NCBI RefSeq assembly: GCF_029846635.1
Contig: NZ_JARVTG010000001.1
Location: forward strand, 124,001 to 188,000
DNA from: Pokkaliibacter sp. MBI-7
Lineage (GTDB): Bacteria; Pseudomonadota; Gammaproteobacteria; Pseudomonadales; Balneatricaceae
Direction of reading: 5' to 3'
Length of the DNA stretch: 64,000 bases
Made by a program: the position numbers and the translations under genes. The notes under the pieces were generated by a model, which was not told the DNA's origin, did no database searches, and saw only the letters and a list, made by a program, of their open reading frames with translations. Positions 8,438 to 17,408 of the stretch are shown here, piece after piece; position 1 is the stretch's first letter; each line of letters opens with the position of its first letter.

Positions 8438-11400
8438 ATGTTGGACAGCAAATGTATTTTGATTGTTGAAGACAGTCTGACTCAGGCTTTGCTGCTGAAG
8501 GCATTACTGGAGAAACATCAATGTACGGTGACCATGGCAGGTAACGGTATTGAGGCGCTGGACTGTATTGAACACAGCCTGCCTGACATCATCATCAGTG
8601 ATGTCATCATGCCCTTAATGGACGGTTACGAGCTGTGCCAGACACTGAAATCCCAGGCCGAGACGGCCACTATTCCTGTGATCCTCGTGACATCCCTCAC
8701 TGACCCTCGTGATGTGATCAAAGGTCTGACCTGCGGGGCAGATAACTTTATTACTAAACCCTATGACGCAAACTACCTTATTAGCCGTATTCGGTATCTG
8801 TTGTTCAACCGGGAACATAGAGAACACGAGCGTGTACAGGTTGGTATTGAGGTGGTGCTGGAGGGTGAACGTCACTTTATTACCTCTGCCCGTCAGCAGA
8901 TGCTGGACCTGTTGATTTCGACCTATGAGGAAGGTATTCGTCTTAATGGCGAGCTGAAAAGCAAACATGAAGAGCTGAGTCAGAGCAACGCGCTGATCAA
9001 TAGTTTGTTTCGTTTCACCTCGGATCTTAGTGCGGCCAGCAGTGAGAAAGAGATCATTCAGCGTGGGCTGTCACAGTTGCTTAGTTTTGACGGAGTCGCT
9101 TGTGCCTGGCTCATGACGGTCAGTGACGGGCAATGGCAACTGGCAGGTCACGTAGGGGAAGGGCTTACTGCAAGTCGCATTCTGCAATATGGGCAGCAAT
9201 GCCCCTGCCAGCACGCACAAGACAGTGATCATTTTTGCGATCTGATGCCCGCGCACGCCTGCCCGGTGTTAGAGGGCAGGCTTGCGCAACAAAACCACGC
9301 CACCATACCACTGTTATTCGGCAATCAGGTGGTAGGCCTGCTAAATATCGCTCAGGACGAGGGCCTTCCCTGGAATGAACAACAGTGTTCCGCTCTACGC
9401 GCACTGGGTCATCAGTTTTCCATAGCCCTGGGAAGGGCAAAACTATTCGACAGCCTGGAGCTGCTAGCAGGACAACGCACAGCAGCACTACAACAGGAAA
9501 TGCAGCGACGAGAAAGAGTACAACACGCGTTAGCCAAGAATGAGGCTCTACTGCGTCATATGGTGGATGCCCTGCCGGTAGGCGTGCTGGTTGCCGATAC
9601 TGAGGGGCAGATTATTCTACACAACCCGGAGGCGCATCATATCTGGGATATTGCACGCCTAAATGCCCCCACCTTTCAGGGCTACTGGGAAGCCAGTGGT
9701 GAGTCAATTGAAGGCCGCAACTGGCCGCTGCAGCGTAGCCTAGCCAGTGGCCAAGCCTTTCTCAATCAAGTCGCCGTCGTCACTGACGATGAGGGTACAC
9801 GTAAGTCTCTGCTGGTTTCAGCTGTGCCCTTTCAGCTGGAAGGCGAGAGGCATCAGGGAGCAATCAGCGTGGTACAGGATATAAGCTCACAGCGCAGGGC
9901 TGAAGAGAAGCTGCGCCTGAGCAACCATGCCATTGAGGCCAGCGTCAATGCCATCATCATTACCGACACAGGGCAACCGGACAACCCCATTGTCTACGTC
10001 AATCCTGCTTTCGAGCGGATGACCGGCTATACCTCAGCAGAGGTACTAGGCCGAAACTGCCGTCTGTTGCAAGGTGATAACCCTAAACCCCTGGAGTTGG
10101 AAAGCATTCGCAGAGCACTGCGCACCGGCAGCGAGGGAAAGGCGTTACTGCGCAATTATCGCAAAGACGGATCTCAGTTCTGGAATGAGTTACGGATAGC
10201 ACCGGTCCGTGATGAACTGGGGCACATCCGGCATTTTGTCGGGGTCCTCAATGATGTGACGGAGGCTAAACACTATCAGGAACAACTGGAATATCAGGCC
10301 AATTACGATGACCTGACCGGCTTGCCTAACCGTAACCTGCTGACGGACCGCATCCAGCAGTCTATCAACTTCAGCCATCGCCATCGTTCTGGTTTTGCCT
10401 TGGCCTTTATAGATCTGGACAACTTCAAGTACGTCAACGACAGCCTCGGTCATGTTATAGGTGATCAGCTGTTACTGCAGGTAGCGGAGGCTCTCGGCGA
10501 CTGTGTGCATGAGGGCGATACCCTAGCTCGCCTGGGAGGTGATGAGTTCGTCGTGCTGCTCAATGATGTCACCGATACAGACGGCATTATCATTACGCTC
10601 CGGCGTATGCTGGATGCCGTTTCCGCACCAAAGATGCTGGAGAATACAGAAATACTGGTGACGCCCAGTATTGGTTTCTGTTTGTCACCTCAGGACGGAC
10701 GCGACCCAGTAACCTTACTGAAAAATGCCGACAATGCAATGAATAGAGCCAAGGCCCAGGGCAGGAATCAGATTTGTAGCTATGAAACGAACATGGACGT
10801 GTCCGTGCAAATGCGCCTGGAAATGGAACACGATCTGCGACTTGGGCTGGAGAACAGAGAGCTGGTGTTGTATTACCAGCCGCAGTGGAGTCTTCTGCAT
10901 CGAGCAATCACTGGGGTTGAAGCGCTGGTACGCTGGAACCGTGGAACCTCCACTGTTTCGCCAGCAGAGTTCATACCACTCGCAGAGGATACTGGCCTGA
11001 TCCTCGATATCGATGATTGGGTGTTGCGTACCGCCTGTTGCCAGGCCACAGCCTGGCAACAGGCCGGATTGCCGCCGACTACCATGTCAATCAATCTCTC
11101 TGCACGACAGTTCAAAGGGGGCCGCTGTATTACGTTAATCCGCGATGTATTACAGCAAAGTGGGCTGGAGCCAGTCATGCTAAAGATCGAGGTGACTGAG
11201 AGCATGGTGATGCAGAATGTGGATGAAGCCCTGGAAACCATGCGTCAGCTACGGACGTTAGGAGTAGGGTTATCCATGGATGATTTTGGTACAGGCTATT
11301 CGTCCCTGAGCTACCTGAAGCGTTTTCCGTTCCAGCAACTGAAGATCGATAAGAGCTTTATTGACAATGTGGAAGATGATCGCGAAGGTGCCGCTATCGT

Positions 11401-11602
11401 GCAGGCGATCATTGGATTGGGTAAAACGTTGGGCATCCAGGTTGTGGCGGAAGGCGTGGAAACCATAGCCCAACATAAGTATCTCACATTAGCGGGCTGC
11501 GATCAGATACAAGGCTATCTGTTTTCTCCACCGCTCCCCTCAGACGAATGCACCGTATTTTTGCAGCAAAATCATAGGTGGCCAGCTCCGTTCAGGGGTT
11601 AA
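8438..11602 (+). CDS. REC-GAF-PAS-PAS-GGDEF-EAL c-di-GMP enzyme
   Basis: A 1,054-residue cytosolic signalling protein. Domain order is receiver (about 1-125, phosphoacceptor in IIISDVIMPLMDG), GAF-like (about 185-345), two PAS domains (about 375-480 and 500-615), GGDEF (about 620-780) and EAL (about 790-1045). GGDEF is intact in RLGGDEFVVLL, so diguanylate cyclase activity is plausible. The EAL signature (EALVRW), the metal-site strands and loop 6 (DDFGTGYSSLSYL) are also intact, so phosphodiesterase activity is plausible. Which one dominates cannot be read from sequence. The ATG at 8438 is chosen because TGAGGA lies 4-9 bases upstream. A start 14 codons earlier has no ribosome site. It diverges from the response-regulator/HD-GYP operon, which suggests a shared pathway. 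Confidence 0.88.
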   Translation: MLDSKCILIVEDSLTQALLLKALLEKHQCTVTMAGNGIEALDCIEHSLPDIIISDVIMPLMDGYELCQTLKSQAETATIPVILVTSLTDPRDVIKGLTCGADNFITKPYDANYLISRIRYLLFNREHREHERVQVGIEVVLEGERHFITSARQQMLDLLISTYEEGIRLNGELKSKHEELSQSNALINSLFRFTSDLSAASSEKEIIQRGLSQLLSFDGVACAWLMTVSDGQWQLAGHVGEGLTASRILQYGQQCPCQHAQDSDHFCDLMPAHACPVLEGRLAQQNHATIPLLFGNQVVGLLNIAQDEGLPWNEQQCSALRALGHQFSIALGRAKLFDSLELLAGQRTAALQQEMQRRERVQHALAKNEALLRHMVDALPVGVLVADTEGQIILHNPEAHHIWDIARLNAPTFQGYWEASGESIEGRNWPLQRSLASGQAFLNQVAVVTDDEGTRKSLLVSAVPFQLEGERHQGAISVVQDISSQRRAEEKLRLSNHAIEASVNAIIITDTGQPDNPIVYVNPAFERMTGYTSAEVLGRNCRLLQGDNPKPLELESIRRALRTGSEGKALLRNYRKDGSQFWNELRIAPVRDELGHIRHFVGVLNDVTEAKHYQEQLEYQANYDDLTGLPNRNLLTDRIQQSINFSHRHRSGFALAFIDLDNFKYVNDSLGHVIGDQLLLQVAEALGDCVHEGDTLARLGGDEFVVLLNDVTDTDGIIITLRRMLDAVSAPKMLENTEILVTPSIGFCLSPQDGRDPVTLLKNADNAMNRAKAQGRNQICSYETNMDVSVQMRLEMEHDLRLGLENRELVLYYQPQWSLLHRAITGVEALVRWNRGTSTVSPAEFIPLAEDTGLILDIDDWVLRTACCQATAWQQAGLPPTTMSINLSARQFKGGRCITLIRDVLQQSGLEPVMLKIEVTESMVMQNVDEALETMRQLRTLGVGLSMDDFGTGYSSLSYLKRFPFQQLKIDKSFIDNVEDDREGAAIVQAIIGLGKTLGIQVVAEGVETIAQHKYLTLAGCDQIQGYLFSPPLPSDECTVFLQQNHRWPAPFRG

Positions 11603-11970
11603 TCACGAGCTATCTGCAACCCCCTTCCATCCAGGCGAGCCCTAAAGGCTAACTCGTCATTAAGGATTTATGGCTTTTTGCTTACCGCACAAAGAGTCAA
11701 AGCCATGTCAGATAATAACGTACGCTGACGACCTTATGCTGCTGGACGTCCTCTTTCATACCAACCGTATATCAACAAGATGCAATTCACCTCCGCTAAG
11801 TCTCTCCTACATATTGAGGTTTAACCCTTGTTCCCAAACGGAAAAATGGCGAAAAAGGACTGGAAGGGAAAGTAAGGGAATGGATTGACGGGAATGGCCG
11901 GAAGGGAATGGCATCAAGGGAAGGGGGTTAAAGGTAACGGGCTTACCCGGAAAAGGCCCTTTTCAACTGG
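11603..11970. other. intergenic region upstream of relaxase, with iterons
   Basis: A 368-base gap. The left part shows nothing recognisable. The right part (from about 11840) is strikingly purine-rich on the plus strand and contains the 14-bp iterons annotated separately. It also holds a near-palindrome GAAAAGGCCCTTTTC at 11950-11964, just before the relaxase reading frame. Position and composition suggest a regulatory or transfer-origin role. Confidence 0.5.
11876..11925 (+). repeat. 14-bp iterons, GGGAATGG core
   Basis: The octamer GGGAATGG recurs exactly every 14 bases at 11876, 11890 and 11904. A fourth, one-base variant GGGAAGGG follows at 11918. The six spacer bases differ each time (ATTGAC, CCGGAA, CATCAA, GGTTAA), so only the core on one helical face is conserved. 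That is what is expected of a protein-binding iteron array rather than slippage. It lies about 90 bases upstream of a relaxase gene, so oriT accessory binding, replication or autoregulation are all possible. Confidence 0.65.
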
Positions 11971-12015
11971 ATGGAAAAGGCCAAACGGCCAAAAGGCGCA
12001 AGAGGTGCACGTCTG

Positions 12016-14100
12016 ATGTTACGCGGTTTGTTGAAACGCTCAGGATCTCTGATTGGCCTAAGCTCAAAAGGGACCACTGCCCCAGTCATTTCAAAGACCC
12101 CCTCCGGTCCCGCATCCACAGCACCTACTGAGCTCGATCCCAGCGACTACCTGACGGACAGCGGCCTGATACGCCCCCTGTCGGCAAAGCAGCTCTTGGC
12201 TCCCCCTGCCAGACAACAACTGCTGCAGCTGATCTGGCAAATGACCAGTCTGCCCGAAGCCCATTTCAAATCGCTCTACATGGAACCTATCGAGCGCTAC
12301 GCTGAGCTGGTCCAGCTACTTCCTGCGTCGGAAAATCATCACCACGCTCACCTCGGCGGTATGCTTGATCACGGCCTTGAAATCATTGCCTACGCTCTCA
12401 AGCTACGTCGATCCTACCTATTGCCCCAAGGGGCGCCTCCCGAGGAACAAAGTGCGCAAGCCGAGGCTTGGACAGCGGGTGCAGCCTACGGTGCGCTTTG
12501 TCACGACATCGGCAAGATCGCCGTCGATATGGATGTCACGCTAGCCTCTGGCAAGCCCTGGCATCCCTGGCATGGATCAATCCGGGAGCCGTACCGCGTG
12601 CGCTATATCAAGGGACGCGACTACCATGCGCATGCGCCTGCAGGCGCCCTGCTCGTTTCCCAGATCCTGACACCCTATGTACTGGACTGGCTCAGTCATT
12701 TCCCGGCTTTATTCGGTGCCCTGCTGTCGGTCCTTGCTGGCCACAATGATCGTGCCGGCATTCTGGGCGAGATCATTATCAAAGCGGATCAGGCCAGCGT
12801 GGCCGCGAACCTGGGCGGCAATCCTGGTAAAGCGATCACTGCTCCCAAGAGCTCCCTGCAGTCCAAATTGCTTGGCGGTCTACGCTTCCTGCTGCAGCAA
12901 GGCGGTATCCGCTTCAATCAGCCAGGTGCTGCCGCCTATCTGACCGAAGACACTCTCTGGCTGGTCAGTAAAGCGGTTGTCGATCAATTGAAGGCCCATC
13001 TGCTCCAGCAGGGCATTGAAGGCATACCCTCGTCCAACAGTCGCCTGTTCGATGAAATGCAGGCCCATGGACTGGTCCAGCCTACGTCCGATGGACGCAG
13101 CATCTGGAAATGCCAGATCACTGTTGAAGGCAAAGACCCCTGGACTCAAAGCCTGACGCTGCTCAAAGTCGCCCCTTCACTGATCTGGGAGAACAGCAGT
13201 GATCGCCCAGCGGTACTCAAAGGCACTGTCGTACCTGAACATACAGACGCTGGCACAGGCGCTCCAGATAAGATCACTGCGCCAGATGCCACTACAGCAC
13301 AGCCTGCTGTGACAGCCTTCACACTCGATGACCTGCTCCAGTCCACTACATCATCAGTGCTGCCCGACTCGACGACACCAACGACTGCGGCAGCGACCCA
13401 ACAGATAGAGACTGCGGCAGTTATGACGAGACAGGAAATGACTGGGGCAGTACCCTCAGCATCCCAACCCCCTTCTGCCGATGCCACCGACGTCATGTTG
13501 TCCTTGTTCGATCAACTCATGCCGGCAGCGGCTCAAGTGGCGACACCGGCTCCAGCCCCCTCGGCCCCACGACCCCCAGAGTCTCCCGCAGCCCCATTGG
13601 AACCCGTCGTGGCCACACCCGAGATACCACATGCAGACAATCCAAAAATTTTTACAAATAGCAGGAACTTGACGCCAGAAACCAACACTAACGCGCCAGA
13701 GAAAATAAAAGATACAATATCAACACATTTCGTTACATGGATTAGACAAGGAGTCTCGGATCGCTCCATGATTACTAATGACTCGCGTGCACTGGTCCAT
13801 GGAGTCGATAACACGGTGCTGCTGGTAACCCCGACCATCTTTACCAAATACCTGGCAGTACATCCTGAAGTCACGATGGACTGGCGAGAGCTGCAGGTGC
13901 GTTTTCAGCAACTGGGTATCCACCGCAAAGCCGCCGGCAATGGGGAAAATATCTGGACCTGCTACGTCAACGGGCCGAGAAAGACAGGGAAGTCACTGAA
14001 GGGCTACCTATTACTCAATCCGACAGACGTGGCGCCAAACATCAGAAACAACCCGTTTCTCACACTTGCCCCTGAGCGAGTGGCTGAGGGAGAGGTCTGA
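12016..14100 (+). CDS. traI: MobH-type relaxase, TraI_2 domain protein
   Basis: A 694-residue protein resembling the MobH relaxases of integrative conjugative elements and genomic islands. These nick oriT and pilot the strand during transfer. The TraI_2 domain (about 45-330) carries the HD-type metal motif HHHAHLGGMLDHGLE at about 108-122 and HDIGK at about 163-167. A helical region and an Ala/Pro/Thr-rich low-complexity linker follow (about 420-570). The C-terminal TraI_2_C-like domain ends near 690 (TKYLAVHPEVTMDWRELQVRF). The start at 12016 has an AGAGGTG ribosome site at 12000-12006. An ATG at 11971 would add 15 basic residues. An integrase follows in the same direction after 65 bases, an order seen at the end of integrative elements. 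No other transfer genes are in the window. Confidence 0.82.
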   Translation: MLRGLLKRSGSLIGLSSKGTTAPVISKTPSGPASTAPTELDPSDYLTDSGLIRPLSAKQLLAPPARQQLLQLIWQMTSLPEAHFKSLYMEPIERYAELVQLLPASENHHHAHLGGMLDHGLEIIAYALKLRRSYLLPQGAPPEEQSAQAEAWTAGAAYGALCHDIGKIAVDMDVTLASGKPWHPWHGSIREPYRVRYIKGRDYHAHAPAGALLVSQILTPYVLDWLSHFPALFGALLSVLAGHNDRAGILGEIIIKADQASVAANLGGNPGKAITAPKSSLQSKLLGGLRFLLQQGGIRFNQPGAAAYLTEDTLWLVSKAVVDQLKAHLLQQGIEGIPSSNSRLFDEMQAHGLVQPTSDGRSIWKCQITVEGKDPWTQSLTLLKVAPSLIWENSSDRPAVLKGTVVPEHTDAGTGAPDKITAPDATTAQPAVTAFTLDDLLQSTTSSVLPDSTTPTTAAATQQIETAAVMTRQEMTGAVPSASQPPSADATDVMLSLFDQLMPAAAQVATPAPAPSAPRPPESPAAPLEPVVATPEIPHADNPKIFTNSRNLTPETNTNAPEKIKDTISTHFVTWIRQGVSDRSMITNDSRALVHGVDNTVLLVTPTIFTKYLAVHPEVTMDWRELQVRFQQLGIHRKAAGNGENIWTCYVNGPRKTGKSLKGYLLLNPTDVAPNIRNNPFLTLAPERVAEGEV

Positions 14101-14165
14101 GTAGTACCAGGTAGACACCTGGGTGAAGAAAGTGAAAGACGTTGTGCAGAGGGAAGTAGTTCACT

Positions 14166-15140
14166 ATGGAACAGCAAACACAGGGATCAACCAAGCCCAT
14201 TACCTGGGAAGAGTTGTTGGAGCTCTACTGTTTGGGAAAGCGCGTGAAACGTGTTACCAGAAGCAACTATCTGAATGCAATCAATTGCTTTAAAAGGTAT
14301 CACCCGAACGTATTACCTCAGCAGGTTACCCATAACATGCTGCTGCACTGGCGGGTTTCGGTTCTGGATACAGATCCGGCACCTCTGAAGCCAGCCAGCT
14401 GGAATTGTTACTCATATGCGCTGCGCTACATATTCGAATATGGCAAAGAGGTCGATGTCCTAACGTTTGAAAAGAACCCTTTTCGGCGGTTGAAAGTGCG
14501 TGTCCCTGAAGAGCAGATCAAGGTGCTTAGTGCCAATGACATTATCGCCTATCGCACTTACCTCGACGCTCAGGAAATGCAGGAGCGACTAGGGAAGTAC
14601 GGCGCCTTTTATCCTGCCTGGTTTTATCGTTGCCTGTTTGAGACGTTCTATCACACAGGCATGCGACAGCATCAGCTGATTCATCTCACTGCTGACGATA
14701 TCGATCTGAAACGTGAGCTGATTCATTTTCGCTCTGAGATCAGTAAAAACAGCCGTGCGTATACCATTCCAATTGCGCAAGATCTGCTTCCCTACTTGCG
14801 ATTGATGCTACATCAGTCTCAATACGCTGGAATTCAGCGCCATGAACAGCTCTACAATCTGAATCGATATAGAAAAAGATACACAGCACCAGACAAACGT
14901 ATGGAGAAAGGACAAGTTCATTCCTTTTTCTATCGATTATCAAAATTGGTTCTTCATAAAGCCACCTCCCACGCTTTCAGACATACGATTGGTACGAATT
15001 TGATGCAACAGCCAGAGCGGAATCTATTTCTGACGAAAGAGTTACTAGGTCACAAAAATCTTCGTTCAACACTTAAGTATCTGACTCCAGACCTTGAGCA
15101 AATGAGAGTTTTGTTAAACAATCGGAAAATCAACTATTGA
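14166..15140 (+). CDS. tyrosine recombinase / integrase
   Basis: A 324-residue site-specific recombinase with an N-terminal SAM-like core-binding domain (about 10-100) and a catalytic domain (about 120-320). All catalytic residues are visible: Arg167 (TGMRQHQ), Lys194 (EISKNSR), His269 and Arg272 (SHAFRHT), His296 (LLGHKNL) and the nucleophile Tyr305 (TLKYLTP). It probably integrates and excises the element that carries the upstream relaxase. The 65-bp spacing and shared strand suggest co-transcription. No tRNA gene lies in or next to it here, so the attachment target is not evident. Short repeats directly downstream may be its binding sites. No excisionase is recognised beside it. Confidence 0.88.
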   Translation: MEQQTQGSTKPITWEELLELYCLGKRVKRVTRSNYLNAINCFKRYHPNVLPQQVTHNMLLHWRVSVLDTDPAPLKPASWNCYSYALRYIFEYGKEVDVLTFEKNPFRRLKVRVPEEQIKVLSANDIIAYRTYLDAQEMQERLGKYGAFYPAWFYRCLFETFYHTGMRQHQLIHLTADDIDLKRELIHFRSEISKNSRAYTIPIAQDLLPYLRLMLHQSQYAGIQRHEQLYNLNRYRKRYTAPDKRMEKGQVHSFFYRLSKLVLHKATSHAFRHTIGTNLMQQPERNLFLTKELLGHKNLRSTLKYLTPDLEQMRVLLNNRKINY

Positions 15141-15187
15141 TGTGGGCTATTATATCTATTATTGTTTAATGCAAGAAAGGGAGGAAA

Positions 15188-15231
15188 CGATAACTGGCCA
15201 AAGCACTTTCACAGAGAGCAGCCAGTTATCG
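15188..15231. repeat. 11-bp perfect inverted repeat after the integrase
   Basis: CGATAACTGGC at 15188-15198 is repeated in exact inverse as GCCAGTTATCG at 15221-15231, separated by 22 bases. It starts 48 bases after the integrase stop. There is no following T-run on either strand, so it is not a typical intrinsic terminator. A recombinase core site, a nick-region hairpin or a regulator dyad are alternatives. Confidence 0.6.
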
Positions 15232-15243
15232 TGAGAGCTAAGA

Positions 15244-15435
15244 GTACAAGGTGCTTATAGAGAGGCACGAAGTACTAGCTGGTAGGTAGATCGTTCAAAG
15301 TGCTTCTCAGAACACGATGACGAAGTACAAAGGCAAAGCACAGAGGTAAGGTACAAAGTGCTTGAGGCCAGAGGCTTTCGATCTCCTCGGAGGCAGGCAC
15401 GAAGTACAAGCTCGGAGGTAGGCACAAAGTACAGG
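15244..15435. repeat. cluster of short direct and inverted repeats
   Basis: Three copies of AGGCACRAAGTAC occur at 15263-15275, 15395-15407 and 15420-15432, with a partial copy ending in CGAAGTAC near 15321. The last two sit in a 25-bp tandem duplication (15386-15410 and 15411-15435, three mismatches). A second motif, GTACAARGTGCTT, appears at 15244-15256 and 15351-15363, with a shortened copy at 15296-15305. The rest of 15141-15619 holds no gene. Such clusters beside an integrase are typical of arm-type or attachment-site DNA, but no target-site duplicate is available here to prove it. Confidence 0.6.
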
Positions 15436-15619
15436 TAATGACTTTCCAACTTTAAGGAATGAAGTCCGAAATATTATTCGCTTGTACGGACAGGCTGATT
15501 CGCCGTTAATAGGCTCATTCCTTCCCCGGACCTCGGGAACCTACATCCACGCAGCGCCGCACCGGCCACAATACCGCCGAGCGGCGCGCGAAAAAGAACG
15601 ATCTGGAGATTAGCAAACC

Positions 15620-17008
15620 ATGACTGGCGTTAACTTCAAGAACCCTGACCTGATCCGCGCAGACTTCTCCCGCGCCATGTCAGATATGTACCGTGATGAA
15701 GTGCCTCTGTACGGCACCCTGCTCGATCTGGTGGCCGAGGTTAACGACAGCGCCATGAGCAATGACCCTGCCATCGCAGAAAGCCTGCGCAAGACCGGTG
15801 AACTGGAGCGTCTGCACGTTGAACGCCACGGTGCGATCCGTGTCGGTACCCCCGAAGAGCTGGCGACCATCGCCCGTCTGTTTGCGGTGATGGGCATGTC
15901 GCCTGTGGGTTACTACGACCTGACACCTGCCGGCGTACCGGTGCACTCCACCGCTTTCCGCGCGGTGCACGAAGCCTCCCTGCAGATCAGCCCGTTCCGC
16001 GTATTCTGCTCACTGCTGCGTCTGGAACTGATCGACAGCGAAGAGCTGCGTGCTTTCGCCAAAGCTACACTGGCCAAACGCTCCATCTTCACTCCACGGG
16101 TGCTGGAGCTGATCAGTCAGGCGGAAGCCGATGGCGGCCTGAACGATGCCGATGCCGAAGAGTTTGTGCAGCAGGCACTGGAAACCTTCCGCTGGCACAG
16201 CAGTGCCACCGTATCACTGGACGAATATCAGCAGCTGCTGAAGCAGCACCGCCTGATTGCCGATGTGGTGGCCTTCCGAGGCCCGCACATCAACCACCTG
16301 ACGCCACGTACTCTGGACATCGACAGTGTGCAGGTCGGCATGCCGAAGAAAGGCATTACCCCCAAAGCCGTTATCGAAGGCCCACCCAAGCGCAACTGCC
16401 CTATCCTGCTGCGCCAGACCAGCTTCAAGGCACTGAACGAAGCTATCACCTTTATCGGTGCCAATGGCGCTGAACAGGGCAGCCACTCTGCCCGCTTTGG
16501 TGAGATCGAACAGCGTGGCGTGGCGCTGACCCCCAAAGGTCGTGCCCTGTATGACCAGCTGCTGGATCAGGCCCGTGAAGAACTGGGCGATTTCCCCAAC
16601 GAAAATAACGCAGTGGACTACATGGCGATTCTGGAGCGGGTTTTCGTAGCCTTCCCCGACAGCTACAGCGAACTGCAGCAGCAGGATCTGGCCTACTTCC
16701 GCTACTTCGCTACCGAACAGGGCGTGGCCGCCAGTGACAAGGCCGGTAAAGATCTGGCCGCACTGATCGCCGCCGGTTATGTGCAGATTGAGCCGCTGGT
16801 GTATGAGGACTTCCTGCCGGTTAGTGCTGCGGGAATCTTCCAGTCCAATCTGGGGGATGATGCGCAGGCTCATTACAGTGCCGACGCCAACAAAGATCAG
16901 TTTGAGGCCGATCTGGGCCGCAAGACCCAGAACGAGCTGGCGCTGTATGCCGAAACCCAGCAGCGCTCGCTGCAGGAGTGTGCCTCTGCACTGGGCATCA
17001 GCCTGTAA
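15620..17008 (+). CDS. hglS: 2-oxoadipate dioxygenase/decarboxylase (DUF1338)
   Basis: A 462-residue cytosolic enzyme of the DUF1338/YdcJ family. In Pseudomonas putida, HglS converts 2-oxoadipate to D-2-hydroxyglutarate in the D-lysine/2-aminoadipate pathway, using Fe(II) and O2 in a VOC-like fold. Landmarks fit well. His70 and Arg74 (VERHGAIR), His226 (PHINHLTPR) and Glu295 (RFGEIEQRG) correspond to the family's His-His-Glu metal site and substrate arginine. The start is supported by the GGAGATTAGC ribosome region. No other lysine genes are adjacent. The gene marks the return of core-type DNA after the integrase region and is followed by a perfect terminator hairpin. Confidence 0.9.
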   Translation: MTGVNFKNPDLIRADFSRAMSDMYRDEVPLYGTLLDLVAEVNDSAMSNDPAIAESLRKTGELERLHVERHGAIRVGTPEELATIARLFAVMGMSPVGYYDLTPAGVPVHSTAFRAVHEASLQISPFRVFCSLLRLELIDSEELRAFAKATLAKRSIFTPRVLELISQAEADGGLNDADAEEFVQQALETFRWHSSATVSLDEYQQLLKQHRLIADVVAFRGPHINHLTPRTLDIDSVQVGMPKKGITPKAVIEGPPKRNCPILLRQTSFKALNEAITFIGANGAEQGSHSARFGEIEQRGVALTPKGRALYDQLLDQAREELGDFPNENNAVDYMAILERVFVAFPDSYSELQQQDLAYFRYFATEQGVAASDKAGKDLAALIAAGYVQIEPLVYEDFLPVSAAGIFQSNLGDDAQAHYSADANKDQFEADLGRKTQNELALYAETQQRSLQECASALGISL

Positions 17009-17021
17009 TTTCTCACCGCCT

Positions 17022-17056
17022 TGCCCTTCTTGCTTCAATCAAGAAGGGCACTTTCT
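17022..17056 (+). terminator. hairpin after hglS
   Basis: A perfect 11-bp stem (TGCCCTTCTTG, loop CTTCAAT, CAAGAAGGGCA) begins 14 bases after the hglS stop and is followed by a short pyrimidine run (CTTTCT). It probably acts as a Rho-independent terminator for hglS, although the U-tract is interrupted. Confidence 0.75.
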
Positions 17057-17083
17057 GTCAGATGGATTTGAGCGGCTTGGTTA

Positions 17084-17381
17084 CCCCCTCTCCCTAAATC
17101 CCTCTCCCACCAGGGGCGAGGGACTTGTCCGTGTAATCCCCAGCAACTGAGTCAACCTGTCAGCTACGGTCTGAATCACAGGCCGTTTCTGGCTGGCCAC
17201 TACCAGCTTGGTAGATCACATCGCGTTAGCTCCCCTCGCCCCTTGCGGGCGAGGGACTTATCCGTGTAATCCCCAGCTGCTGAGTCAACCTGTCAGCTAT
17301 GCTCTGAGTCACAGGCCGTTTCTGGCTGGCCACTACCAGCTTGGTGGATCACACCGCGTTAGCTCCCCTCGCCCCTTGGGG
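17084..17381. repeat. 133-bp tandem repeat with REP-like palindromes
   Basis: Two consecutive 133-bp copies (17116-17248 and 17249-17381) differ at only about ten positions. They follow a 30-base C-rich lead-in. Each unit ends in a G/C palindrome of the CCCTCGCCC...GGGCGAGGG type, and a variant closes the array. The region separates hglS from the convergent SDR gene and has no protein-like frame. The same palindrome type brackets a different tandem array at 28.8-29.4 kb, so both belong to one family of repetitive intergenic elements. Confidence 0.85.
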
Positions 17382-17408
17382 GAGAGGGGGAAACCAACAA
17401 ACCACCCA

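Noticed and set aside
15141..15619. tRNA gene as integrase target
   Set aside because: No cloverleaf or conserved T-loop sequence was found by eye in this gap.
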